Of a stretch of 43,206 nt of DNA, positions 1 through 10,909 are shown piece by piece; within the stretch, counting starts at the first letter, position 1, and each line of letters starts with the position of its first letter. A model generated the notes under the pieces. The model was not told where the DNA came from, made no database searches, and saw only the letters and a list, made by a program, of their open reading frames with translations. Both the position numbers and the translations under genes were made by a program. Origin of the DNA: Volvariella volvacea V23 (lineage: Eukaryota > Basidiomycota > Agaricomycetes > Agaricales > Pluteaceae); NCBI GenBank assembly GCA_000349905.1, contig KB722770.1, positions 147,541-190,746 on the forward strand, written 5' to 3'.

Positions 1-981
1 GCCTACACCATCAGAATAATTTCGCACGTCAGCCGGTTTTGCGATTTTCCGCACCCCTTGTGAGGTTATCTGCATCTCGACAACGTTTCCCCGGACGAGT
101 TGGGGTGCGGGAATGCTAGCCGCATCTCCGTTTGGGCTTTGACCAGTCCAAAAAGGATATGCAGATGATAAGAAAGCCCATGCAGAGTTGTCTCCAAAGT
201 GTCCAACAGAATTCGACACCGAGCTGGACTGTGATGCGCTTGACTACGATGGCGCTATAGGCTTCTAAGCAGTGGGTATTTTGGCGAGATGACAATTGAG
301 CATATGCATATGGAAGCTTTTCGGGCCCATGGTGCGTGGAATGCAACTCGGTTTTCAAATATGCATTACCCACACTCTTATCATGTGGATGGGATGAATA
401 ACATTAGTCTCGGCACAGATCTGGACATCCGCCCTGAGCGCACACGCTTTCCCGAATCCACACAGATGGTCTGCATACCATGACCAAGGGTTGCCAATAT
501 TCGTTGTCATCCTGACGGTGGATATTGAGCTGATACGAACAGGGGAAATTCAGTCGGAAGGAAAGGATTTATATCTCTTTCCCATACCGTTAGTGCTTTT
601 CCTCTTTCCACTCGTATCCTGTTTGAAAGCTGCCTCGACAGCCTAAACTCTTCGCTCGTTTTTTTCTCTTTAGATTTCGTGACCGCATCCTCGATCACCC
701 CGTTGACGAGGTAGGCGATTGACCCTCCACATTCATTTATCCCTCCATTCGTTCAAAACATCATATCCACACTTTTCTCAATAAAAAAAATCTGAACCTC
801 GACTCGGACTTGGCACTCGCTCTCGGCCTTGTGCAACTAATTTATCCCGCAACGCATACGGCATCCTGTCAAAGAGGCTCATTCCGGTTCGTCGACGACG
901 TTGAGACCAAGTCAATCCATCTCTCCCAAGCAAAGCTGTCAACACAGCCCTTCGAGCAAGTATATAACGGATTGCTCTTCG
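1..981. other. Gene-poor left edge, upstream of the membrane-protein gene
   Basis: No convincing coding region is seen here. Short open frames on both strands lack recognisable domains and good splice partners. The right part (about 720-980) is probably the 5' region of the next gene, and it contains an A-rich run near 781-790. An upstream coding exon for that gene could lie here but I could not identify one. Confidence 0.4.
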
Positions 982-2904
982 ATGGTCATCGTATACCTTG
1001 ACCTCCCTCAAGACCGTGCGTTCGCTGTTCCGCATATCGTCGTGCGGCATTTCGACAGGCCGGATTCAGGGAGTAGTGGTGATGAAGATGGGGATATCGG
1101 CATTGGTATAGGCACAGGTCGACCAACCAGAAGTACAGATTCCGGCAATGGCATTTCAGCGGACGTTGGTGGTAGTGGTGTACCACCTGGACCTACGCCT
1201 CCGCCCAACGGAGAGCAAGGCGGGGGAGGTAGTGGGAGCGGCGAAAATGGTGGTGGTGGTAATGGTGGTGGCAGCAATGGAGCTGGCAACGGCGATAATG
1301 GTAATAATGGCATCGGTGGAATAATAGGAGACGTAGTATCAGGAGTATCAGGAGTAGTTGGAACCGCGCCTTCAAGACCAACTGATCGGCCGACTACAAC
1401 GCGGAGTGTACCTTCTCCTCCACCAACCAACACCCCATACCCGTATCCATACCCGTACCCGTACCCATACCCATACCCATATCCATATCCAGAACCAGAC
1501 CATCCTAATGGCTCTGGCGACGATGTCGATACTACCAGGGCAAGCGGAGGTGATATCACTACATCTAGAGATAACAGTGGTACGAGTCCACGTACCACTG
1601 CTCCGTCTGCATCGGGGATACCATCGCAGGGCAATGTCGACCAATCTAGCAACAGCGCAAGCAATCCTTCACCCTCTGCGGGGAATTACGACTTCCAAGG
1701 AAGCGGCGGAGGATCGTTTTGGAACGTGCCAGGTGGAAATGGCGGGGGCAATAGTGGTAGTGGCAGCGGTAATGGCGCAAATGGGTATGTAGCAACGCAT
1801 GCCACGACGTGAGTTTTATTATCGCGATGCTTTATTATTCTGCGAGTTGAACGCGTTGCTAAACGACAGCGATGAAGACCCTGGTAACGCTGGTGGAGGT
1901 GGGGGAGGAGCTGGAGCCTCGGGTTCCGACCCAGGGTGGGGTGGGAGTCCGTCTAGCAGTCCAAACGGGGCAGAGCCAGATGAACCGAATAGGACTCCGT
2001 TGCCAGCCAGGTAAGTATGATACTTACTTCGTTGGTGGATTTGGAATGTGGATGTGCACCTAACTGTACGAGCAGCGTTGCGCGCGAAAATATGCCTGCT
2101 ATGATTGGCGGAATCGTCGGCGCCCTGCTCTTCATCCTCTTCATTATCACATTATTTCTTTTGGCGCGACGTAGAAAGCGGGATCGTGACAGTAGGGCGG
2201 ACGAATCCCGACTCGAGCGGCGCGTCTCCTTGGCTCCCTCTGTCGCATCCACGGATTCGTCTCGATCTTCGGGTTCCGTCACTTCTAGTGATGGATTGGT
2301 AAGTTCAAGAGAAACAGACAACGCCAGCCCCCATATGAGGAGAGGAAAGCTCCCACGGTGGATGATACCTTGGGCGACACGACGTCAGAGCCAGGAGTCT
2401 CGACCTTCGACTCGACCGATGTCGAGCGTAGTATTGACCAGCGTGATCAGTTCCTCTGGGTCTTGGAGGATGGATTTCCACACGGATTGCTCGTCTTCGC
2501 GAACTGGGTGGTATAGCAATCTCTTCCAGGGAGTTCGTCCTCCATCGAGCCGCATCTCCATAGGAGGTGGTAGTATCGACACCACCAGCACGACACTCGT
2601 TTTCGCTCGGCCGGTAGTACCGCCATCGCCTTCCTCGCTTGCAGCTCCGCCCCCCGCCATTGTCCTTCCGTCATCGTCGCTTTGGAGCCCCACTAGCGCA
2701 CGAGCACCTGTGATAGCCTTCCCTGATACTTCTGCATCGGGTATAGCCCCAACAGGGCACTACGTACCTGCGCCAACGCCAACCGAAAACCTACCATCCC
2801 AATCTCGATTGAAGTCCACTGACTTTTTCGAGAGTGAGGGCACGAGGAGGATGTTCGAGCCTCGACCCACACAGTCGTTTAGATTGCCTGATGACAACAT
2901 CTAA
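982..2904 (+). CDS. Gly/Ser/Pro-rich single-pass membrane protein, function unknown
   Basis: Three exons join in frame: 982-1808, 1870-2010 and 2076-2904, giving about 598 residues. The N-terminal half is low complexity: Gly/Asn/Ser runs, a Pro-Tyr dipeptide repeat at residues about 152-171, then more Ser/Gly/Thr. A hydrophobic segment at residues about 331-354 (motif GGIVGALLFILFII) is followed at once by a basic stop-transfer cluster (RRRKRDRD). The tail is about 240 residues, Ser-rich and probably cytoplasmic. The layout resembles fungal cell-wall sensor or mucin-like single-pass proteins, but no family domain is recognised. The ATG at 982 is the first in-frame Met and gives no signal peptide, so an upstream exon carrying one may be missing. 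The introns have clear GT-AG ends. Confidence 0.62.
1434..1490 (+). repeat. Imperfect hexamer repeat encoding a (Pro-Tyr)n tract
   Basis: About ten imperfect copies of a six-base unit (CCATAC / CCGTAC / CCATAT) sit in frame in the extracellular part of the membrane protein and encode alternating Pro and Tyr. The variation is confined to third codon positions, so the dipeptide pattern is kept while the DNA units differ. The tract may vary in length between strains. Confidence 0.85.
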
Positions 2905-4370
2905 CGAAGATTTTTGTACCCAGATCAGAAGATCTCACCTACCTGCTTGGGTGTTTCTGTCGCTCCTTGCGCATTGTTCTGCTTTTGATATTTGCTTTGC
3001 TCTGACCTTCGTCATTCCTTTTTGCTGTAATATGATTCGAAATGTAGACCTGGTTGCCTGCAAGACGTATATAGATACCCCCCTCAATGTATTCCAATTG
3101 TTACCCTGCACTCTACCATTCCTCCCGTCACCGCACTCACCTTCTTGCCGTTGAGCTTGTTGCTCCCATTGTCCGTAGACCATCCGACTGGTACTACATA
3201 TCCTTATTATACGCGTTTCCCGCCCAACCCCATTCATCCTTGTCGTGTACTCGTGTAACACTAAACCTTGGCTTTGCTAGACTTGTCTCTGCAACTTGCT
3301 CCGCTCACGTCCAAACTGAGCACCCTTTGTGCTTGAAAGTCACAGGCGCACTTTGCCGCTATCAACTCGTGATCTTAAATGACGCCACCGGGTTTGCGGA
3401 TCATGAACAGTTGTACGTGTAGCTTATAAGCGGTAGATCAGGCTTGTCTTGTGATGCTGACGGTAAAACGGCTGATACAGCAAAGGCAGTACACCGTACG
3501 CGTACTAGGATGGGAGATGGTGAGGTATGTTCACGTCGGGCGCCACTCAGTCACAAGCACTCGCACCGCCCATAGGGCGATAAGCAGACGGTTCGACATC
3601 GGAAAAGAAATCATGAAGCCGCCATTCGGAACACACTTGGAAGTCGAAAAGGGCTCTAAACAAGAATAGAACAGCATCTAGGCAACCGACGATTAAACGC
3701 CCCTAGGCTCTTTTCCCAATCCAAGCGTGCCCCTGAAGGGATCGCCAGTCACAGCCACTGGGTTTCAATTCAAACCCGGCCATTTGTCTGGAGCCATTCG
3801 TGCTAAAAGGAGCAAATTTTCTTAGCTCAGCAGAGTTTTGCTCGGAGCAAAATAGGAGCAAATAGTGTTCTTTCTCTTGTTCTCGAGGGAGCTGGTGCCT
3901 TGGAGTGGCTCAAAGGGGATTTTCTTGTGGCAGCCGAAAGACACAGGCCAGGCTCGTTCGACGGCATAGCAGGTATATCCTCCTGTTCTCCTATCAGCGC
4001 CAACTTACACAAGCAGAAATCCCAAGGACACAAAGTAAATGGCTGTGCGCTAGGGCGGGACGAGAAGCACGAAAATCGCCACGATTATGATGCTGATGGT
4101 GACAAAAGCCCAATCGAACAGGTCGACGAGTCATGATCTTTACCAACCCTAATACATTTCCTCAAGCGGGAATGTACCTGAACGTATATGTCGACATTAA
4201 ACTATTTTGACAGGGGGCTGGAGGCTATATGTATCGGAGCTAAGCGACTCAACCTTTATAGTTGGTCGCTTTCTCTCCCACCCTTTCTCCTGCCCAAGTC
4301 CAATCCCTGACCTCTCGCTCATAACGTCCATTCGTTTTTTGGATTCGTTCAGCGGTAGTGACGTTCAACC
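2905..4370. other. 1.47-kb intergenic stretch
   Basis: No recognisable gene is seen. Open frames of 60-110 codons overlap on both strands without homology or splice continuity. The left part should hold the 3' UTR of the membrane-protein gene and the right part the promoter of the MARVEL gene. Confidence 0.45.
4268..4320 (+). promoter_or_regulatory. Pyrimidine-rich promoter tract
   Basis: A strongly C/T-biased stretch lies about 50-100 bases upstream of the MARVEL-gene ATG at 4371. CT-rich blocks are common near transcription starts of well-expressed filamentous fungal genes. The role here is inferred from position and composition only. Confidence 0.35.
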
Positions 4371-5453
4371 ATGGCTAATTTCTCGACCGTCCGCCTGGTG
4401 GTGATGGGTGCGTCTTTTGCCCTCTCTTCGTTGTTTGCCATGTTTGAGGTTGACGTGATGTTGGGGATTTGAAGGTACGGCGGTGGTTTTCTCCGTCATT
4501 GTGCTCGGATTGAGTGCACATGTTCTGGCGACCACGAACAAGTACTTGGGGGGTTATTTCACCTTCTCTGCAATGTCCTTGGCGACGGCATTATTGACAC
4601 TGCTCACCGTCCCTGTCATGTATGTTGATCTGGTTTCCTTGCATCAACGAAGCTGACAACGAGGTTCCAGGATATACATTGATATGATAAGGAAAGGAGC
4701 TTTCACTTCCATGATCATCGTCGAGCTCGGATGGTTGGGTAAGCGATGTCCATTAGACTTTATGGTCAGGTGTTAATTTAGATGGCGCGTGGCAGGTGTT
4801 CTTTGGGTCTTGTGGTTGGCGAGTGGCGGTCTTGCCGCTGAGGCTACAGGACTCGCATGGCCCACTGGGTGCGGTTACTCGGATCGTAAGTGAGAGGTGT
4901 CCGTTGCCTGATTCCAGTGTTGACATGTACAATGTAGAAACCGTCGACACGCTCTGTCGTGAATTCCCCGCAATAACTGCCTTTGACTTCCTTACTTGGA
5001 TCCTCCGTAAGTCTATTTTTATCCGCTCCAACCCCTGACGAACGCCAAAGTAATTGTCAAAAATTTTCCATTCCAGTCTTTGGATACACCGTCACCCTTC
5101 TCGTCCTGTCCATTCTCGCCGCTGGCCGTGGAAACAGCGTGTGGTACCAGGGCGTGTCTGAAGCCGATTTCTCCGCCGGCGCCAATGCTGGTGCCATTCC
5201 ACCAGTCAAGCAGGAGTTCACCGGAGCTTCGGTAGCCACTCAGCCCCAAGTTGCTGCTTACCCACCGGGCAACGTGGTCACCCCACAACCGAGTGTTGGT
5301 TTCCCCCAACCAACAATCTCGTCCCCTCCTGGGTCTCCCTACGTCCCATCCCCAGGCCTTCCGGCTGGTGCTGGATACCCAACCCAACCTGGTGCTTGGC
5401 CAGGCCAATCCGTTTCACCCCCGCCTCCTGGCTCTGGATATCCCCAGGTTTAA
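4371..5453 (+). CDS. MARVEL-domain-like tetraspan membrane protein
   Basis: Six exons join in frame: 4371-4407, 4475-4619, 4671-4738, 4796-4885, 4938-5006 and 5077-5453, giving 261 residues. Four hydrophobic segments are visible: one near the N-terminus across the exon 1/2 junction (VVFSVIVLGLSAHVL), one from FTFSAMSLATALL, one from MIIVELGWLGVLWVLWLASGG, and one from FDFLTWILLFGYTVTLLVLSI (given in part). This spacing and the small loops fit fungal MARVEL-type membrane proteins. The last about 110 residues form a Pro/Gly/Tyr/Gln-rich tail, probably cytosolic. All introns are 50-70 nt with GT-AG ends. MARVEL proteins act in membrane apposition and trafficking; a specific role is not shown by the sequence. 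Confidence 0.8.
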
Positions 5454-6006
5454 GTGCTTGATTTGTCTCATCTGCGAAACTATGTCATACCATTTGTTAC
5501 TGCTCCCACCGTTCGCACTGCTTGATATCTCCTTGAATACCAATCATATAGTTATACTAGCCCGGCGATATACCTGTGTAATGTTCCCAGCTTGTTGCAT
5601 GTGTCATGATCCAACGCTGAGGATGCACGCTTTACTAGTTGTTTGCTAGAATAATATGCCAATAAAATCATCAACTACGACTGGCGTCTATCTGAGCGCG
5701 TTCTGCTTCCGTCTCTGACAATGACCTAACAGTCGATCGAGGTCGATGCCAGTGTCGGACCGGCTAGGTGATCGGAAACTTCCATTTACGTAGTACTGTT
5801 TGGGGAGTTACAGCAGCGTGCCCCAACCGAAAAAAAATCAGGTCTCGTCTCTTCCTCGACCACATCCTCCCAACCCATCCACCTGAGGTCTTTTGCTGCT
5901 TGTAGGTTTTTCCATTGTTGTCGCATGTCGCTTTATTGACTTAACATACAATTGCATCTCCTGTTTGATATACAGAACTGCCAGTGAATACCTCGACGTT
6001 CTCGTC
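5454..6006. other. Intergenic stretch with CT-rich promoter segment
   Basis: No gene is seen. The left part is the 3' flank of the MARVEL gene. A C/T-rich stretch at about 5842-5884 lies upstream of the acyltransferase ATG at 6007 and probably belongs to its promoter. Confidence 0.45.
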
Positions 6007-7995
6007 ATGGACGCGCTGTTCTTGCCCTTGGCCAACGCAGTTGGCGCAAGCGTCGACCAAATTAAAGTGCGTTATCCCCTGTGCGCCCACAGCCACCCCA
6101 AACCTGCCCTGCTCCACGCCCCAACCTACCTCCTCTCCAACCCCCAGCTGGCTGCTAACTGACCATCCAACCATTCCACCAACAGCTCATCTCATGTCTA
6201 CTGTTCGCATACCCACTCGGAAGTGTCTTCATCCGTATACCCTCCGACAACCCATCTCTGAAGCACCTCTTCAACATTGGCGTCACGCTGTTTTTCTTCT
6301 TCCCCGTGCTGAAGATTTATTCCGCGTTTTTCCAACTGCTGGCGAGCGTGCTGGGGACGTGGATTATTGCAAAGTATGACCATAGCCCGAGGATGCCCTG
6401 GGTCGTGTTTGTGTGGGTATACTCTCCGTTTCGTCGAGGTTTTTCGCGCATTGCTTATAATTTTGTTTGCTAGTTTCGTTATGGGCCACTTGACCCTCAA
6501 GTAAGCCTCGAACTTCACAGCTGTCACGAACTGATATTAATACATGCGCTCCAGTCACATCATCCGTGCAGTGTACGGACTCAGTTACGAGACTGTCGAA
6601 GTCACCGGTCCTCAGATGGTTTTGACCATGAAGCTCACCACGTTTGCATGGAACGTCTGGGATGCCCGCCGACCTGCCGAGGTACGTCTCTTCCTCACAA
6701 TCGTCTCTTACAGTACCAAACGCGTCCACCATGCATCGTCCCTAGGATCTGGACAAATGGCAACTCACAAAACGCGTCCAAAGATTCCCATCCATCCTCG
6801 AATTCCTTGGATACTCGTACGTGTCGCCTCTCCTTCAACGCGTATCCAATACGAACTCCTCCCCTCCTCTAGCTTCTATTTCCCCGGAATCCTAGTCGGT
6901 CCTTACCTCGACTACGCGGAATACATGGACCTCATCGAAGAAACTTTGTTCAAAGACCCCAAGGTCAAGGCGATCACCAAAAACACAGGCCGTAACATCC
7001 CTGCAGGCCGCAAGCGCGTCGCGTACCGCAAGATGCTGATGGGCCTGACCTACTTGGGCATCTTTGTCCTCCTGGGCGGATCGAACAATTTCGCGACGGC
7101 GCTGACGCCTTGGTTTGCCGGGTTGAGCTTGTTCAAGAGGTAGGCGGCGATTTCTGCGTGGCGTTTAGTTGGTGGCTCATCAGTGTTGCTTTGCTTGTAG
7201 GATCGTCTACTTCCAGATCTATGGCACCCTCGAGCGCTGCAAATACTACGCCATCTGGACACTGACCGAGGGCGCAAGCATCCTCACCGGTCTCGGTTTC
7301 ACGGGCTTCACGCCTTCAGGCCAATCAACATGGGAGGGCGCAGCGAACGTCAAAGTCATGGACATCGAGCTCGCACCCAACTTCAAGGTCCTCCTCGACT
7401 CGTGGAACATGAAGACCAACGTCTGGCTCAGAGAGTGCGTGTACAAGAGGATCACGCCAAAGGGACAGAAGCCAGGCTTCTGGAGCAGCATGTTGACGTT
7501 TATGACCAGCGCCTTCTGGGTAAGTCGCAACCCTTATCCTCTGGGTCATCTTGAGCAGGACTGACGTTCGTTCTTCCCCTGCAGCACGGAATTGCAGGGG
7601 GATACTACCTCACCTTCGCCATGGGCGGATTCATCACAACCGCCGCCCGCCAAGTCCGCGCAAACGTCCGCCCTCTCGTTCTCTCCCCCGAAGGCCAGCC
7701 CCCCTCGTCGACCAAGAAGCTGTACGACATTGTCGGAACGCTCACCTCCATCATCATCCTCAACTACGCCGCTGCACCCTTCATGCTGCTCACTATTTCC
7801 GATTCTATCTATGTCTGGAGCACCTTGGGATGGTATGGCCATATCATCATTGGCGGCGGCTTGGTGTTCTTCAAGGCTGGCGGAACGGCCTACTTTAAGA
7901 AGCTGCAGGCTGAGCGCGGTCTTTTGCCCGCCAAGCCCAATGGCAAGGCCAACGGCCACGCTAACGGCAATGGTGTCGCCAAGAAGACGCAGTAG
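6007..7995 (+). CDS. ALE1: MBOAT lysophospholipid acyltransferase (ALE1/LPT1 type)
   Basis: Eight exons join in frame: 6007-6066, 6186-6412, 6474-6500, 6555-6681, 6746-6816, 6873-7139, 7201-7519 and 7585-7995, giving 502 residues, close to the usual family length. Multiple hydrophobic segments run through the protein. The MBOAT signature is present: SWN at residues 327-329 in SWNMKTNVWLRECVYKR, and the invariant His at residue 367 in FWHGIAGGYYLTF. The N-terminal part matches the GHLTLNHI region typical of MBOAT1/2/5 and yeast Ale1. Family knowledge: ER membrane enzymes that re-acylate lysophospholipids in the Lands cycle. Exon 3 is only 27 nt. The C-terminal tail is polar, rich in Lys, Asn and Gly. 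The gene converges on eL18 with about 290 bases between stop codons. Confidence 0.93.
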
Positions 7996-8287
7996 ACGCA
8001 CATCTCGCTATCATCTAGTTGCTTTTCGATTTTTTTTTTACTTATCTAGAGGGATAGACTTGTTTTGATATTAACGCGATCAAAAGTTCATACCATATCT
8101 CTTTCGTCGTATCGTATTGTGGACTTGTGAATCCCAGAAGCATGTCTCAATATGTTGGACTGAGCGAATAATGCACATGATGATGGATGTGATGGAGGCA
8201 TACAACGGGTAGTCATAGTGCATAAAAAAGTGGTTCGCCGAACCCAAGACGCTGTACAACCACCCAAGTACAATTTTAATGAATTTA

Positions 8288-9161
8288 TTATACCTTGAAG
8301 CCACGGGACTGTCTGCGACCACGAGCTTGTTCGAACTGGAGGGTGATGATTTGAGATCCAGCGGATTGAGACCACGGAGGGACGTACCTTGCGGCCCTTT
8401 GAAGTGGTGTATGGCTTCTTGTGGCTGTGAGGGCCTATTCATGGGTGAGCTCAAGGTATCCTCAACATCATATATGCTCCACTCACCCATGCCGAAGTGC
8501 TTGTAAGCCTCCCTAGCCGTCCTCTTACCACGTAACAACACGGTGTTCGAGCCGGTAGGCGAACGCTGAGCGAGCTGATCAAGAGTCAAAGCCTCTCCTC
8601 CCGCCTTCAGGATGCGCTCCTTTGCCGCCTGTGTGAAGCGGAGAGCGGCAATGGTGATTTTGGGCACCTCGAGCAGACGGACGTCATCGGTCACTGTTCC
8701 GACTTGGACAATGATTTTAGAGTCGCGGTCGGGGGTGTTTGCGGTCTCTTTGACGATGCGGGAGAGGGAGAGAGGAGGGCGGTTGGTCTTGGAGAGGTAT
8801 AGGCGGCGGAGGAGGACCTAGAGAGGTTAAATGCGGGTGGAATAGACAAGGTAAGTCGTCTGAAGGGAATTTGGAGTGGAAGACTTGAAATCGACCTTGT
8901 TGAAGGCGGAATCCGTTCGGCGGGCAAGGAAGCGGTAGAGCTATAGGAAGACATCATTCGCATCTTGAGTGCAATCCGATATGCTGGTTTTTGGCTGCAT
9001 ACCTTGACGAGCAAGAGGAGATAGGGATCCTCGCTCTTAGGTGCGGAACGGTGGCCCTTCTTGACGTGGTGGTGCTTGATGTCGATACCCTATGATAAGG
9101 AGCGCATAGAGCCGTTAAAATTTGGGCTTATTGTCGATGGCATCGACGACGAGCTCACCAT
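8288..9161 (-). CDS. RPL18: 60S ribosomal protein eL18
   Basis: Six minus-strand exons (9161-9159, 9089-9003, 8940-8896, 8817-8487, 8434-8388, 8335-8288) give 186 residues, the expected size (human 188). Conserved blocks are clear: the GIDIKH start, [26 protein letters not shown], the TVTDDVR region, [19 protein letters not shown], then [14 protein letters not shown] and [11 protein letters not shown] near the end. The first coding exon is only the ATG, followed by a 69-nt intron. This split is supported because the family's second residue is the Gly that starts exon 2. A long frame reading through the last two introns is a shadow. The gene is a structural component of the large ribosomal subunit. 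Confidence 0.95.
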
Positions 9162-9528
9162 CTTGGTTCTTGCCGGAGAAGTTGTTTACGGGTGTTTCTA
9201 CATTGGGACAGAGGCTTGGTGTACTGTGTAGTCGTGGCTTTAAGGTTCAGGCTCCGATCAAAACGAAATGGCAGCGACACTCCGCCATCACAACTCCCAT
9301 CTGAAAGCATGTATCTTGCTCTAACTTCGTATGATGTTTAAAGGCGGAGTGCAGATTTCTAGGTCTTGAAGGCTGTAGTAGGGCAAGATCAGTTCTGACT
9401 GGCTATCGACTTATCATCGGGCCCTTCAGTCGTAGGTTGAAGGACTCGATGAGAACTCGACGGCTCCTCATTAACGCGAAACTAATACAATTTCCTGACA
9501 TAGGAAAGCTATTGATGTTTGGTAGGCA
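9162..9528. other. Region upstream of eL18
   Basis: No gene is recognised. It should include the eL18 promoter, read leftward from about 9170 upward. No strong TATA element was noticed. Confidence 0.4.
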
Positions 9529-10337
9529 TTGGTGGTGCAAGGGGTGAGGCCTGTGAGGTCTATAGCAGTCCATGACGAAAAGGGCGTTCAGATTGATGCT
9601 AATGCTAATAAAGTAATGGTCAATGGTCGACCAGCTACTCTCAAGTGCGCGGTCGTGCCTCTTTCTCTACGGGACTACAATAGCACAGATGCTACACTGT
9701 ATAACGGCTTAGACCAGATTCAGTGTATCCTGGCGCGAAAGTACTTACTTGACCCTGAATCAACCTCGGGCTTTCGCGTGGCGCTGTCCAATTAGAACCA
9801 TAACCAAGACCACGCGTCGGCGCGTACAATGCCATTTGCTCTCATCTCTGCATCTGAATCCAACCAATTCGGGTTTCGATTTATCAAGGACCCCAATACA
9901 AGACGTGTTCATGAAGTTAATGGGGTCGATTATACCAGAGAAACAGTTGATGGGCAACCTACGCGTCGTGCTCTTGCATACAGACGAGAGGTATTATTCC
10001 TCCGTGTGTCATTTCGTCTTTATTGAAATCGTGCTTGTCACAGTATCTACGGTGTGCTAAGCAAGACAGCATGCCTATGTTGAAGCACGAGCTGCATCCT
10101 AGATTTGTCCATAAACGCAAGAAACACAAGAAAGGACGCAGCAATCGCGATTTTGAGTACTTCGATGACCCTTTTAAACTTGCTTGGTTTGGCCTGGAAG
10201 TCGCGTATGATACTTTCGGAGATTATGCACAAAGGCACGAAAAGGAGATACCCCTTAGAGATGATTACTATGTTATCGCATCGGACGCTGTCACCACCTC
10301 AGGAAGTTGGTCAAATGTACGTTGTGGCTCCAGTTGA
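9529..10337 (+). pseudogene. Unidentified gene or gene remnant
   Basis: Three stretches have coding-like composition: about 9529-9740, 9796-9989 and 10043-10320. The last reads in part DFEYFDDPFKLAWFGLEV and has a Lys/His-rich patch before it. Putative introns at 9741-9795 and 9990-10042 have GT-AG ends. The phases of the first and second segments do not agree for the most natural-looking reading of the middle segment, and no in-frame ATG starts the first. I recognise no domain. It may be a lineage-specific gene with a start or splice site I missed, or a decayed gene. Treat both the borders and the pseudogene label as provisional. Confidence 0.3.
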
Positions 10338-10909
10338 TCTGGAGTCTGGACCACGACGCTGTGATTGCATTGTACGACAACCATACTAGATGAGTGATGG
10401 AAATGAGCAAGGCTGAGGGAGAGGTGTTTAGGATACTGAGGGAAGCGATAGGTATTAGCCCTTCGGAGCCACCAATGTGGTTCACGTGCCGTTTCTAGAA
10501 TTTATCTCAACCAACGCTTACAGAGTTAGCTAAGGACATGAAAATCGTGTGTTCGTTGGCAAGTTTGTCGAAAGTTTCACTTCCGCTGAGTGGCTCATCT
10601 CCCGCGAGCGCCACACCAGCTTGTTTGTTTGTGTTGTTGCAGCATTTAGCTTTTTGGCTTCTGATCAGGAGAAACATGGCAGGCGACCGGTCTGAGGGTC
10701 TCTACAAGCGAAAGGTGCACCCAGCACATAACACAAAGGGATGCATGTCGCACTCCATCTTTGCAAATGAAAGCATAAATGAAAGGCATGAGTCTTGTTG
10801 ACAGCACAAGGGAAATTTTCTTGTGCGGCTGCGGAGATCAAGGGTCCGACGCGGCATCCCTATTTTATGCGTGCAAACAAGCATCAACAACTCCTGAACT
10901 TGAACCACC
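10338..10909. other. Intergenic stretch before the Tra2-like gene
   Basis: No supported gene is seen. A plus-strand frame at about 10538-10801 has a short hydrophobic run, but no start context, splice partner or homology was recognised. The right part should contain the promoter and 5' UTR of the RRM/RS gene. Confidence 0.4.

Noticed and set aside
1008..1664. 218-codon minus-strand frame with Gly-Tyr repeats
   Set aside because: It is the complement of the low-complexity Pro-Tyr and Gly-rich coding exon; the plus strand splices into a membrane segment, the minus strand into nothing.
3755..3785. Possible tRNA T-arm
   Set aside because: A short inverted repeat around TTTCAATTCAAA resembles a T-arm, but the loop size is wrong and no acceptor, D or anticodon stem fits around it.
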